A stretch of DNA of 64,000 bases from Salipiger aestuarii (GTDB lineage: Bacteria > Pseudomonadota > Alphaproteobacteria > Rhodobacterales > Rhodobacteraceae): the NCBI RefSeq assembly GCF_003259905.1, contig NZ_QLMG01000002.1, positions 124,001 through 188,000 of the forward strand, written 5' to 3'. Positions 25,826 to 33,190 of this stretch are shown piece by piece. The position numbers and the translations under genes are program-made. The stretch's first letter is position 1. Each line of letters opens with the position of its first letter. The notes below the pieces were generated by a model. It was not told the origin of the DNA. It was given only the letters and a program-made list of their open reading frames with translations, and searched no databases.

Positions 25826-26470
25826 ATGAACCAGCACCGTTCGCCGAACAAGGATGCCTATACGCTGATCTTGGACGCGATCGATTCCGGCATCTATCGG
25901 CCCGGCGATCGGCTGGTGGAAAGCGAGTTGGCCGACCGCTTCGGGGTATCGCGCACGCCGATCCGCGAAGCGTTGCAGCGGCTGGAAACGCAAAGCCTGC
26001 TGGCGCGCGACGGGCGTTCGCTGATCGTGGCGTCGCTGGATCATAACCAGATGGCCGAACTCTATGTGGTGCGCACCGAACTGGAAGGGCTTGCGGCGCG
26101 GCTGGCCGCCCGCCATGCCTCTGACGAAGAGGTGCAGGTGCTGGGCGAGATGGTGGCCGACGACCGCGCGCTGCTGAACGATCCCGCGGCGTTGGCGCGG
26201 GCCAACCGGCGGTTTCACCGGATGATCCATCTGGCCTCGCACAACCGCTTTCTGGTGCAGCAGCTTGACCTTGTGCACAGGTCGATGGCGCTGATGGCGA
26301 CCACGTCGCTGGCCGCCCGCGGGCGGGGCGAGATCGCGCTGGCCGAGCACAAGGCCATCGTCGATGCCATTTCGCGGCGCGACGAGGATGCGGCCTACAA
26401 GGCGCTGCGGGACCATATCTCGGTGGCGCTCGTCACGCGGCTGAAGCTTGACAGCCACAACGTCGATTAG
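25826..26470 (+). CDS. GntR family regulator, FCD (FadR C-terminal) subclass
   Basis: The 214-residue protein has a winged helix-turn-helix (about residues 10-70: GIYRPGDRLVESELADRFGVSRTPIREALQRLETQSLL) and an all-helical FCD ligand domain with metal-site-type residues (ARANRRFHRMIHLASHN ... EHKAIVDAI). Such proteins sense small organic acids or sugars acids. The target is unknown. The ATG at 25826 has AGGAG 6 bp upstream. It is divergent from the HAD gene and convergent with the glycosyltransferase, overlapping its stop by 4 bp. Confidence 0.9.
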   Translation: MNQHRSPNKDAYTLILDAIDSGIYRPGDRLVESELADRFGVSRTPIREALQRLETQSLLARDGRSLIVASLDHNQMAELYVVRTELEGLAARLAARHASDEEVQVLGEMVADDRALLNDPAALARANRRFHRMIHLASHNRFLVQQLDLVHRSMALMATTSLAARGRGEIALAEHKAIVDAISRRDEDAAYKALRDHISVALVTRLKLDSHNVD

Positions 26471-27777
26471 ACGTCGATCGGGTCTTCGGGCATGTCGGCG
26501 CTGTCATCGTCGGGTGCAGAATGGCCGTGCATCGTCTTGTCCCAGTAAAACGGGCGGGTGACGAGCTCATAGGCGGCCTTGTAGACCGCCAGCGTGCCCA
26601 GCGGGAAATACAGGAACAGAGTCGGAACCCACGGCATCAACCCGCGATGCGGGCTGCGTGACACCGCCGTGACCCCGACAAGCACCGAAATCGCCTCGGT
26701 CGCCAGAAACAGCACGATCATGGTGCCCATCAGGCCGGGATGCGCGCCCTCCAGCAACGGCGGGCGCCAGCCGGCCAGCACCAGCCAGTAGGACCATAGG
26801 ACCGGCGCCAGCAGGAACTGCGTAAAGGCCGACAGAAAGATCGCCTGCACGCCGAAAAACCGCCACGCCCCCAGATCCCGAAGCAGCCGCCGGGGCGCGC
26901 GCGTGTGGACGCGCCAGGTGATCATGTAGCCCTTGAGCCAGCGCGACCGCTGACGGACCCAGGGCCAGGCGCGGTTGTTGGCCTCTTCGCGGGTGACCAC
27001 CGGAATCAGTTCGGTGACATATCCGTGCCGGGCCAGCCGCACGCCCAGATCCGCGTCTTCGGTGACGTTATGCGCATCCCACCCGCCAACCTCTTCCAGG
27101 GCCTCGCGGCGCAGGAACACCGTGGTGCCCCCCAGCGGGATAGCAAACCCCAGTCGGGCGAGGCCGGGCAGCACGACCCTGAACCACGAGGCGTATTCGA
27201 TGGCAAAGCAGCGCGACAGCCAGTTGGCCTTTGGGTTGTAGAAATCCAGGATACCCTGAAGGCAGGCGATTTTCGCGGGGACGCGGCTGAAATGCTCGGC
27301 CACCCGTTTCAGCTGGTCCGGGGCGGGGCTGTCCTCGGCGTCATAGATGCCGATGATGTCGCCACGGGCAAAGCGCAGCGCATAGTTCATGGCGCGCGGC
27401 TTGGTGGTGACGGTGCCGTCGGGCACCTCGATCACGCGCATCCAGGGCGGCAGGTCAACCTGCGCCAACGCGGCGCGGGTCATGGTGTCCTGTGCTTCGA
27501 GGATCAGGATCACATCAAGCTGCGCGCGCGGATAATCCAGACGCCCGAGCCGTTCGATCAGGCTGCTGGCGATGCGTTCCTCGCGAAAGAGCGGAACCAG
27601 AACGGAAACAGGGGGAAGCGCATGTGCCGCGATAAAAGTGCGCCCCTGGGGGCGCGCGGCCGCCTCCACCCGGCGAGCAGGGCGGCCAGCTTCAGGCCCT
27701 GTGCAAACAGAAGGGTGACAAGGGCCAGAACCGTCGCGCTGCCAAAGAACAGCGACGGGTGCGCGTACAGCATCCAC
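26467..27777 (-). CDS. Family 2 glycosyltransferase, 3' part of a frameshifted gene (catalytic and membrane domains)
   Basis: This frame encodes a GT2 domain from PPVSVLVPLFREERIA to the transmembrane tail. Motifs are DVILILEAQD, TKPRAMNYALRFARGDIIGIYDAEDSPAPDQ (the DxD-like metal site), LGGTTVFLRREALEEVGGWD, TEDADLG and QRSRWLKGY (QxxRW), the last typical of processive, cellulose-synthase-like enzymes. Four hydrophobic segments follow. The first ~45 residues (to about 27650) are out-of-frame read-through; the true N-terminus is in the next frame (27558-28370). The product probably synthesises or transfers an exopolysaccharide at the inner membrane if the frame is restored. Confidence 0.75.
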   Translation of the reverse strand: MDAVRAPVAVLWQRDGSGPCHPSVCTGPEAGRPARRVEAAARPQGRTFIAAHALPPVSVLVPLFREERIASSLIERLGRLDYPRAQLDVILILEAQDTMTRAALAQVDLPPWMRVIEVPDGTVTTKPRAMNYALRFARGDIIGIYDAEDSPAPDQLKRVAEHFSRVPAKIACLQGILDFYNPKANWLSRCFAIEYASWFRVVLPGLARLGFAIPLGGTTVFLRREALEEVGGWDAHNVTEDADLGVRLARHGYVTELIPVVTREEANNRAWPWVRQRSRWLKGYMITWRVHTRAPRRLLRDLGAWRFFGVQAIFLSAFTQFLLAPVLWSYWLVLAGWRPPLLEGAHPGLMGTMIVLFLATEAISVLVGVTAVSRSPHRGLMPWVPTLFLYFPLGTLAVYKAAYELVTRPFYWDKTMHGHSAPDDDSADMPEDPIDV

Positions 27778-28370
27778 AGGCAGCCAAGGCCGAACCCCGC
27801 CCCCAGCAGGGCCTGCGCGGGGGACATGCTGTCCATGTCCCGGCAGCTTTCATCGGCGGGCACCTGGGTTTCCGCCCGGCGGGCCATGGCATCGCCGTGT
27901 CGGCGCGCAATGACGCCCTGAATGTCGGATTCCAGCGCCAGGGCCATGGCGACGTGTTCGGCCTGACCGGGCAGCTGGTCGATCACTTTGTCAAAGGTTT
28001 CGGGGCGCGAGGTGGCGACCACCAGCGTCTCGCCGATCCACATCCACGGCAGGGCCGACAGTTTCAGGCAGGCTTCGGGCGTGATCGCATCCACCAGGTT
28101 GTCATCGGGCGGGGTTTGTGCCGAAGAGAGCGTCATCGCGCCGTAGTGCAGCGCCTGTGCGTCAAGTACCTGGCCGGGGCTGGCAAGGTCTTCGGCCAGC
28201 AATACGCGCGGGAGGGCGGCGCCGCTGCGCAGGGCCTCGGCAAGCGCGAACACCGCGTCGCCGGCGCCAAGGTTGCCGTTGGCCAGCAGGATGGCCCCGA
28301 TCGGACGCCCCCGCGGGCTTGCGGTTTGCTCGAGTCGTGAGGTCCGGAAAACTGCGCTCGGGCTGCTCAT
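27558..28370 (-). CDS. 5' part of the frameshifted glycosyltransferase (GspE/MshEN-like N-terminal domain plus two TM segments)
   Basis: The ATG at 28370 has GGAG 6 bp upstream. Residues about 22-150 (PIGAILLANGNLGAGDAVFALAEALR ... LPWMWIGETLVVATSRPETFDKV) look like the GspE N-terminal (MshEN) domain that precedes GT2 modules in a Rhodobacterales protein family. Then RRAETQVPADESCR and two hydrophobic helices (LLGAGFGLGCLWMLYAHPS; ATVLALVTLLFAQGLKLAALLAGW) follow. After LLAGWRR the frame departs from homology, and the continuation is in the frame of the gene piece ending at 26467. The indel lies around 27630-27670, a G/C-homopolymer stretch. Confidence 0.7.
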   Translation of the reverse strand: MSSPSAVFRTSRLEQTASPRGRPIGAILLANGNLGAGDAVFALAEALRSGAALPRVLLAEDLASPGQVLDAQALHYGAMTLSSAQTPPDDNLVDAITPEACLKLSALPWMWIGETLVVATSRPETFDKVIDQLPGQAEHVAMALALESDIQGVIARRHGDAMARRAETQVPADESCRDMDSMSPAQALLGAGFGLGCLWMLYAHPSLFFGSATVLALVTLLFAQGLKLAALLAGWRRPRAPRGALLSRHMRFPLFPFWFRSFARNASPAA

Positions 28371-28418
28371 TTTTATCTCCTGACCCCCCTGGAACGGGAT
28401 CAGGTTCGATAAATCCAG

Positions 28419-28433
28419 TAAACGAAGCGTTAA
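28419..28433. promoter_or_regulatory. Candidate CtrA-type box (TAAA-N7-TTAA)
   Basis: On the minus strand this reads TTAACGCTTCGTTTA, one base off the alphaproteobacterial CtrA consensus TTAA-N7-TTAA. It lies about 50 bp upstream of the glycosyltransferase start, in the promoter region between carA and that gene. Single-site matches of this size can occur by chance. Confidence 0.4.
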
Positions 28434-28466
28434 TTCGCATCGGCTGAAAGGGAATATTCATCCTTC

Positions 28467-29606
28467 TTACATGATGTTCACGAATCGTTCGAACAGATAG
28501 AAGCTGTCCTGCGGTCCCGGCGATGCCTCGGGGTGGTGCTGCACCGAGAAAACCGGCCGGTCGACCATGCGAATCCCGCAGTTCGATCCGTCAAACAGCG
28601 ACACATGAGTCTCTGTCACGCCGGTCGGCAGCGACTGCCCGTCGACCGCGAAGCCGTGGTTCATCGAGGTGATCTCGACCTTGCCGGTCTCGATCTCCTT
28701 GACGGGGTGGTTGGCGCCGTGGTGGCCGTGGTTCATCTTGACCGTACGCCCGCCAAGCGCCAGCGCCAGCATCTGATGACCAAGGCAGATGCCGAACAGC
28801 GGCACACGGCTTTCGCTCAGGATGCGCTGAAGCGTGGGCACCGCGTAGCCGCCGGTGGCGGCCGGGTCGCCCGGTCCGTTCGACAGAAAGATCCCGTCGG
28901 GCTGATGCGCCAGCACCTCGTCAGCGGTGGCCGACGCAGGCAGCACGGTCACATCGCACCCAGCCGAGGCAAGGCACCGCAGGATGTTGCGCTTGGCGCC
29001 GTAATCAATGGCGACGACCTTCTTGCCGGGCTCGGATCGCCGGACGTACCCGTCAGGCCAGGCCCACCGCATTTCATCCCAGCGATAGCTTTGGGCGCAG
29101 GTGACATCCTTGGCCAGGTCAAGGCCCGTAAGGCCCGGAAAGGCCCGTGCCGCCGCCACCAGCTTTTCCACGTCGAAACGACCGCCAGGATCATGGGCCA
29201 GCGCCACATGCGGTGCCCCCGACTGGCGAATGGCACGGGTCAGGCGGCGGGTGTCGATGCCGCCGATGGCGATGCGCCCGCGCGAGGCAAGCCAGTCCGA
29301 CAGTTCCTGCACCGCGCGCCAGTTCGACGATTGCGTCGGCATCCACTTGACCACCATGCCGGCTGCCACCGGCTCGCCCGTTTCGTCATCGTCCGGGTTT
29401 ACGCCGACATTGCCGATATGCGGAAAGGTAAACGTCACGATCTGGCCCGCGTAGGACGGGTCGGTCATGATTTCCTGATAGCCGGACATGGCGGTGTTGA
29501 AACACAGTTCGGCCTGCGCCTGACCTTCAGCGCCGAAGCCCTGACCGTAAAACAGCGTGCCATCGGCAAGGGCTAGGCAGGCAGTGGGCGTGGATTTGGC
29601 GGACAT
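28467..29606 (-). CDS. carA: Carbamoyl-phosphate synthase small (glutaminase) subunit
   Basis: The 379-residue amidotransferase has the N-terminal CPSase domain (CLALADGTLFYGQGFGA, FNTAMSGYQEIMTDPSY) and a class I glutaminase domain with Cys in PLFGICLGHQMLALALGG and the His/Glu pair in VFSVQHHPEASPGP. SNGPGDPAA forms the oxyanion region. It provides ammonia from glutamine for carbamoyl phosphate, feeding pyrimidine and arginine synthesis. carB is not in the window. It is divergent from the GatB/YqeY gene. Confidence 0.97.
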   Translation of the reverse strand: MSAKSTPTACLALADGTLFYGQGFGAEGQAQAELCFNTAMSGYQEIMTDPSYAGQIVTFTFPHIGNVGVNPDDDETGEPVAAGMVVKWMPTQSSNWRAVQELSDWLASRGRIAIGGIDTRRLTRAIRQSGAPHVALAHDPGGRFDVEKLVAAARAFPGLTGLDLAKDVTCAQSYRWDEMRWAWPDGYVRRSEPGKKVVAIDYGAKRNILRCLASAGCDVTVLPASATADEVLAHQPDGIFLSNGPGDPAATGGYAVPTLQRILSESRVPLFGICLGHQMLALALGGRTVKMNHGHHGANHPVKEIETGKVEITSMNHGFAVDGQSLPTGVTETHVSLFDGSNCGIRMVDRPVFSVQHHPEASPGPQDSFYLFERFVNIM

Positions 29607-29797
29607 GGGGCGACTCCTCGTGGCAGCGGGGCGGCAAATTGTGCCTTAGGTAAGGCTTGCGCCGGTCCGGGTCAAGGTCCGCTCGAAAATGGAAACACAT
29701 TAGTTTTCATATGCTTAGGTGGATGAGAGGCAGAGTTGCGAAATGTCGTCGTTTTGCATAAGTTGACGTTTCGGGACACAGAATGACGGGATACTCA

Positions 29798-30265
29798 ATG
29801 GATTTGCGCGCGCGCATCTCGGCTGCGACGAAGCAGGCGATGAAGGACCGGGCCGCGGCACGGCTGTCGACCCTGCGGCTGATCAACGCGACGATCAAGG
29901 ATCGCGACATCGCCGCGCGGGGCGAAGGCAACGACGCGGGCGTTTCCGACACCGAACTTCTCGCGATCCTTGCGAAGATGGTGAAGCAACGCCGCGAAAG
30001 CGCAAGCACTTACGAAGAAGGCGGGCGGCTTGACCTTGCCGAGGCGGAGATGGCCGAGATCGTGGTGATCGAGGAATTCCTGCCGCGCGCCCTGTCCGAC
30101 GATGAGATCACCGCCGCGGTAGACGCCGCGATGACCGAGGTGGGCGCCAGTTCGATCCGCGATATGGGCCGGGTGATGGGCGTGCTCAAGGGCCGCTATC
30201 AGGGGCAGATGGATTTCAGCGCGGTCGGCCCCGTGGTGAAGGAAAAGTTGTCGCACGCCGGCTGA
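29798..30265 (+). CDS. GatB/YqeY domain-containing protein
   Basis: The 155-residue helical protein begins MDLRARISAATKQAMKDRAAARLSTLRLINATIKDRDI and ends VVKEKLSHAG. Central motifs TELLAILAKMVKQRRESASTYEEGGR and EEFLPRALSDDEI are diagnostic of YqeY, which resembles the tail of the GatB amidotransferase subunit. It may bind tRNA, but its role is not established. The start at 29798 agrees with the family N-terminus; ATG 29783 would add five residues. Confidence 0.88.
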   Translation: MDLRARISAATKQAMKDRAAARLSTLRLINATIKDRDIAARGEGNDAGVSDTELLAILAKMVKQRRESASTYEEGGRLDLAEAEMAEIVVIEEFLPRALSDDEITAAVDAAMTEVGASSIRDMGRVMGVLKGRYQGQMDFSAVGPVVKEKLSHAG

Positions 30266-30274
30266 GCCGGGGGT

Positions 30275-30364
30275 GAAAAGTCTTCGTCGAAGACTTTTCT
30301 GATCCCGAAGCGCCGGTTGCGGGATGCGCGCGGGGCAAAGAAAATTCTTCGACGAAGAATTTTC
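30275..30364. repeat. Paired 25-bp palindromes downstream of the YqeY gene (pair C)
   Basis: 30275-30299 has perfect 12-nt arms (GAAAAGTCTTCG / CGAAGACTTTTC) around a single T. 30340-30364 has perfect 12-nt arms (GAAAATTCTTCG / CGAAGAATTTTC) around a single A. The spacer is 40 bp. The two share the frame GAAAA-x-TCTTCG with compensating changes in both arms. They lie between convergent genes, where a bidirectional terminator would make sense. Confidence 0.9.
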
Positions 30365-30375
30365 GGGCGTGGGTG

Positions 30376-31269
30376 TCAGGGGATGGGAAACTGCGTCCTG
30401 ACACGCGCCCAGTGGGCTGGGTCTATGGGGTATCGTTGCACGAAGCGGGACTTGAATCCGACCCGTCCCCGCCGCGCCCCGAAATTCTCGCCGTGGTTCA
30501 GCACATACAGGACCGACGGGCAGCGCATCCGCGCAAGCGGCAAGCCGGCCAGCCGCGCCAGATACGGAAACATCCTGTGCTCATGCGCGGTCATCGCCTT
30601 CAGAAAGGCGGTGCTTTGCGGCAGTGTGGGGTCATGGTAGAGTGCCACGCACGAGCCACAGAGTTTCCAGAACGGTTTGCGCAGCGGCATCCGTGCGGTA
30701 CGCGGGCCGGCCAGCGCCACGTCGCCGGTCGCATGATCCATGACATAGCCGGTGCCGACCAGCCATCCCGCAGCATCGCTTTGCAGCATTTGCGCCACGC
30801 TGCCATCGCGTAGCAGATCGTCCGCATCGAAGCTCATGACATAGGCGGGGCCGGTCTCCATCGTTTCCAGATCTTCGCAAAGTGCCGCCAGTTTGCGCCA
30901 TTTGTCATTGCCCGGCGTCGGGTCGTCAAAGGGCAGCCAGCGCAGTCTTGGATCGTCGGGCAGGGGGGGGCGCTGCTGGCAACAGATAACGGCTTGCCAC
31001 GGCGCCGTTTGCCTGCGGAAGCTTTCGATGGTGCTGTTCAGGCGCTGGACCACCGCCCCCCAGTCGCCGACCTGCGCAGGGCCGACCAGAGGCACCAGAA
31101 AGATCACCTGGCCGGCCGGGCTGCGGTGCGGGCTCGCGGCGTCGCGCAGATCCAGGGCTGCCGCTTCGGATGGTGCGGGGGACAGCCTTCGGGCAAGCGC
31201 GGGCGACAGGGCCGCCGCAACCAGCATCGCGGCGCGCTTGTATTTCGGGGTGGCTGGGGCCTGCGCCAT
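30376..31269 (-). CDS. Glycosyltransferase-like protein (GT-A fold)
   Basis: The 297-residue protein has a nucleotide-sugar-transferase core: VIFLVPLVGP, NSTIESFRRQTAPWQAVICCQQ, then AYVMSFDADDLL (a DxDD metal site) and a C-terminal TAFLKAMTAHEHRMFPYLARLAGLPL. The N-terminal 50 residues are Ala-rich with a possible membrane-associated helix (RAAMLVAAALSPALARRL). The family resembles small GT2 enzymes; acceptor and sugar are unknown. It follows the DUF2244 gene by 29 bp in the same direction. Its stop is 11 bp from palindrome pair C. Confidence 0.75.
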   Translation of the reverse strand: MAQAPATPKYKRAAMLVAAALSPALARRLSPAPSEAAALDLRDAASPHRSPAGQVIFLVPLVGPAQVGDWGAVVQRLNSTIESFRRQTAPWQAVICCQQRPPLPDDPRLRWLPFDDPTPGNDKWRKLAALCEDLETMETGPAYVMSFDADDLLRDGSVAQMLQSDAAGWLVGTGYVMDHATGDVALAGPRTARMPLRKPFWKLCGSCVALYHDPTLPQSTAFLKAMTAHEHRMFPYLARLAGLPLARMRCPSVLYVLNHGENFGARRGRVGFKSRFVQRYPIDPAHWARVRTQFPIP

Positions 31270-31298
31270 GGGGAACCTCTTCGGGCAAGTGGCGCGTT

Positions 31299-31790
31299 TC
31301 AGGCGCGCCTTAGCAGCCGCACCCTGTCGCTCAGTTCGACAAAGAGCGCCTTGCGCTCTTCTTCGCTCAGAAACGCGCCGATCTCAACCTGGCGTCCGCC
31401 GCCGCGCAAGGTGACGTAATGGGGCACGGGGCCGCCGGTGACGTGCAGATCGACCGCCAGCCAGTGGGTGTTGCCCTGCCAGTCCTGCGTCGGACCGCGC
31501 GGATTGTGTCGGGTCAGCCGCGCCGTTTGCGGTCCGAGCGTCAGCACTTCCAGCACCGATCGCTCGCGGCTGTTATGTCGCAACGCCCACCACAACCCGG
31601 CAATGGCGGCCAGGATGAATGGCAGCAGCCCCCACAACAGAACCGTTCCGATCAGCCAGAACACCGGCAGGATCGCCAAAAGAAAAAAGCTGGCCATGAA
31701 AACGGAAAAGCCATGCGCGGTCAGTGACTGATGCGGCCACAGATGTAATTCGGCCATGTTCGGGCGGTCGGTTTCCCAGCGGTAGGGCAT
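31299..31790 (-). CDS. DUF2244 family membrane protein
   Basis: The 163-residue protein has two adjacent hydrophobic helices (GFSVFMASFFLLAILPVFWL and VLLWGLLPFILAAIAGLWWAL) after a short N-terminal stretch. The cytoplasmic tail contains RLTRHNPRGPTQDW, HWLAVDLH, HYVTLRGGGRQVEIGAFLSEEER and a basic C-terminus. This helix pair plus TLRGGGRxVEIGAFL is the DUF2244 signature. Function is unknown. It is first in a likely two-gene unit with the glycosyltransferase. Confidence 0.85.
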   Translation of the reverse strand: MPYRWETDRPNMAELHLWPHQSLTAHGFSVFMASFFLLAILPVFWLIGTVLLWGLLPFILAAIAGLWWALRHNSRERSVLEVLTLGPQTARLTRHNPRGPTQDWQGNTHWLAVDLHVTGGPVPHYVTLRGGGRQVEIGAFLSEEERKALFVELSDRVRLLRRA

Positions 31791-32471
31791 TGTCGTCCTG
31801 GATGTTCGTCTGCGGATGACGGGTTCGGCGCAGAGTTCTGACCCGCGTGCAGGGGGATTCCCTGATCTTGCGATTAGGTTTCAGGGATCGCGCAGCCCTG
31901 TCAAGATAACCCGCCCAAAGTTCTTGTACGCACCCTGCGAAGGGCAGACCTTCCGTTGACCCGGCCCCCGAAAACCGCTTCGGATTGGCTGTCTGTCGGA
32001 GAATGCGGGAAGGCGCGCTGCACGCCTCTGAAAGGGGCGCCGGAAGACGGCGTGTCGCGGTCGATCCCCGGCGATCAGGCCGCGTTTGAACGGCGTCTTT
32101 GAACGCGGCAACCGGCAACTGGCAGACGGCGGTGATCGGCGACGAGGTCAGGATGCTGCGTGCTGAAGTCGAAGAGGCCGCGGCACAGGGCGGCCTTTCG
32201 GTGTGGTGCTGTCTTCGTTTGCCATCCACGAACCTGTTGATGATGCGATGCGCCTCACGCTCACGCGGATCGTCGGGTAGGCCAGTTTCCACGAGTTCCC
32301 GCTTGCCTGGGATGGGGCGCGGCTCTTTCGGAACGGCGACCCGGACTGTCCGCTTTTTCCCGCGTGCGCCTTACATGTTTCATACCAGTCTCAAGCACCT
32401 GTTTGTAGCAGGTCTTGTAGCGCATGCCCCATGAAAAACGGGGACTTCAGCAATATCAAGCGCATCGACGG
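31791..32471. other. Gene-free stretch (681 bp), possibly containing a decayed reading frame
   Basis: No intact gene is supported. Short plus-strand peptides such as VVLSSFAIHEPVDDAMRL then, past a TAG, ASFHEFPLAWDGARLFRNGDP look protein-like but are interrupted and do not match a family I can name. This may be an old gene remnant between the DUF2244 gene and ffs. Confidence 0.35.
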
Positions 32472-32580
32472 GGAGTGAGTGAGAGGCTGGACAACGACCC
32501 AAGCGGGGCTCGTTACGGCTGCTTCCTTCCGGACCTGACCGGGTTGGCGAGGCGCCTGCCCGCGCCAACCTCTCACCTCC
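32472..32580 (-). ncRNA. ffs: 4.5S signal recognition particle RNA
   Basis: The minus strand carries the near-invariant SRP core GTCAGGTCCGGAAGGAAGC followed by AGCCGTAACGA, which is the Ffh-binding asymmetric loop and GGAA tetraloop region. Flanking arms pair over a long distance (GGTGAGAGGTTGG at the 5' side against CCAGCCTCTCAC at the 3' side), giving a single extended hairpin of about 100 nt. It binds Ffh for co-translational membrane targeting. The ends are approximate to within about 10 nt. Confidence 0.93.
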
Positions 32581-32969
32581 CCAACTAGTGCCTCCGGAAG
32601 GGATGTTCAAGCCCCAACCGTTGTGCCGTATCAAGGTCCGCCGACGTCGCGGCGTGTCAGATCTGACCGTGTCCGGGGGCTGCCTGGCGCCGAACCAAAG
32701 ACAGTCGGTGGCCATCTGCTGCGTCTCGTTCTGATGCCGGATGCGCTTGTCCAAAAGCACCGCAGCCCGCCCCCCGCTTGCGGCCCGGTGTAAGAGCAGC
32801 GGGGGCCGACACCCGGCGCCACGGTGTACGATCACGAAATATGCAAACGCGGACGTTGGGTGCTTCTGTGGCGGCATATGATCGCGCGGGGTTGCATTTC
32901 CTTGAGCCTTGGGCACAGTCATAGGTAGAATTTTCAGGATGCAACAATATCTTTCCGGGTGCTCGACCG
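32581..32969. other. Intergenic region between ffs and the zinc-ribbon ORF (389 bp)
   Basis: No gene is seen on either strand that I would support. The minus-strand promoter for ffs must lie in the first ~60 bp. A plausible plus-strand promoter is annotated at its right end. Confidence 0.5.
32902..32931 (+). promoter_or_regulatory. Possible sigma-70 promoter for the small zinc-ribbon gene
   Basis: TTGAGC (32902-32907) and TAGAAT (32926-32931) are separated by 18 bp, about 40 bp before the ATG at 32970. Confidence 0.35.
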
Positions 32970-33152
32970 ATGTCAGACGTGTTGAGAATTTTCAAATGCG
33001 GGCACTGCGGCCACAACCTTCGGTTTGGCTCGCGGCGCTGCGGAGAGTGCTACAGCACGACGCCGGTGTGGAATCGCTGCACGCCCATGCGGCTGCTGAC
33101 GGTGGTTGTGCTGCTCTGCGCGGGCGGGGTCGGGGTGATCATGCTGGCCTGA
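32970..33152 (+). CDS. Small zinc-ribbon plus single-TM protein (60 aa), function unknown
   Basis: The protein reads MSDVLRIFKCGHCGHNLRFG then SRRCGECYS, giving Cys-x-x-Cys, an 11-residue spacer and Cys-x-x-Cys, a compact zinc-ribbon layout. It ends in one hydrophobic helix (RLLTVVVLLCAGGVGVIMLA). The order of a cytoplasmic metal-binding head and a membrane anchor suggests a small adaptor. The ribosome site is weak. It lies between ffs and phaZ on the opposite strand to both. The cysteine pattern supports coding, but I do not know the family. Confidence 0.6.
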   Translation: MSDVLRIFKCGHCGHNLRFGSRRCGECYSTTPVWNRCTPMRLLTVVVLLCAGGVGVIMLA

Positions 33153-33190
33153 GCTCGCAGGGCGGGTCTGGGCCTTCCGGCGGGGCCGGA

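Noticed and set aside
28381-28440. GGTTCGATAAATCC upstream of the glycosyltransferase as a tRNA T-arm
   Set aside because: Loop length and flanking stems do not form a cloverleaf; there is no acceptor stem.
28467-29606. Absence of carB next to carA as a sign of gene loss
   Set aside because: carA and carB are often unlinked in this lineage, and the rest of the genome is not visible.
30275-30364. Palindrome pairs as a minimal CRISPR array
   Set aside because: Each site has only two units, the units are self-complementary and differ from each other, and there are no spacers of regular length and no cas genes.
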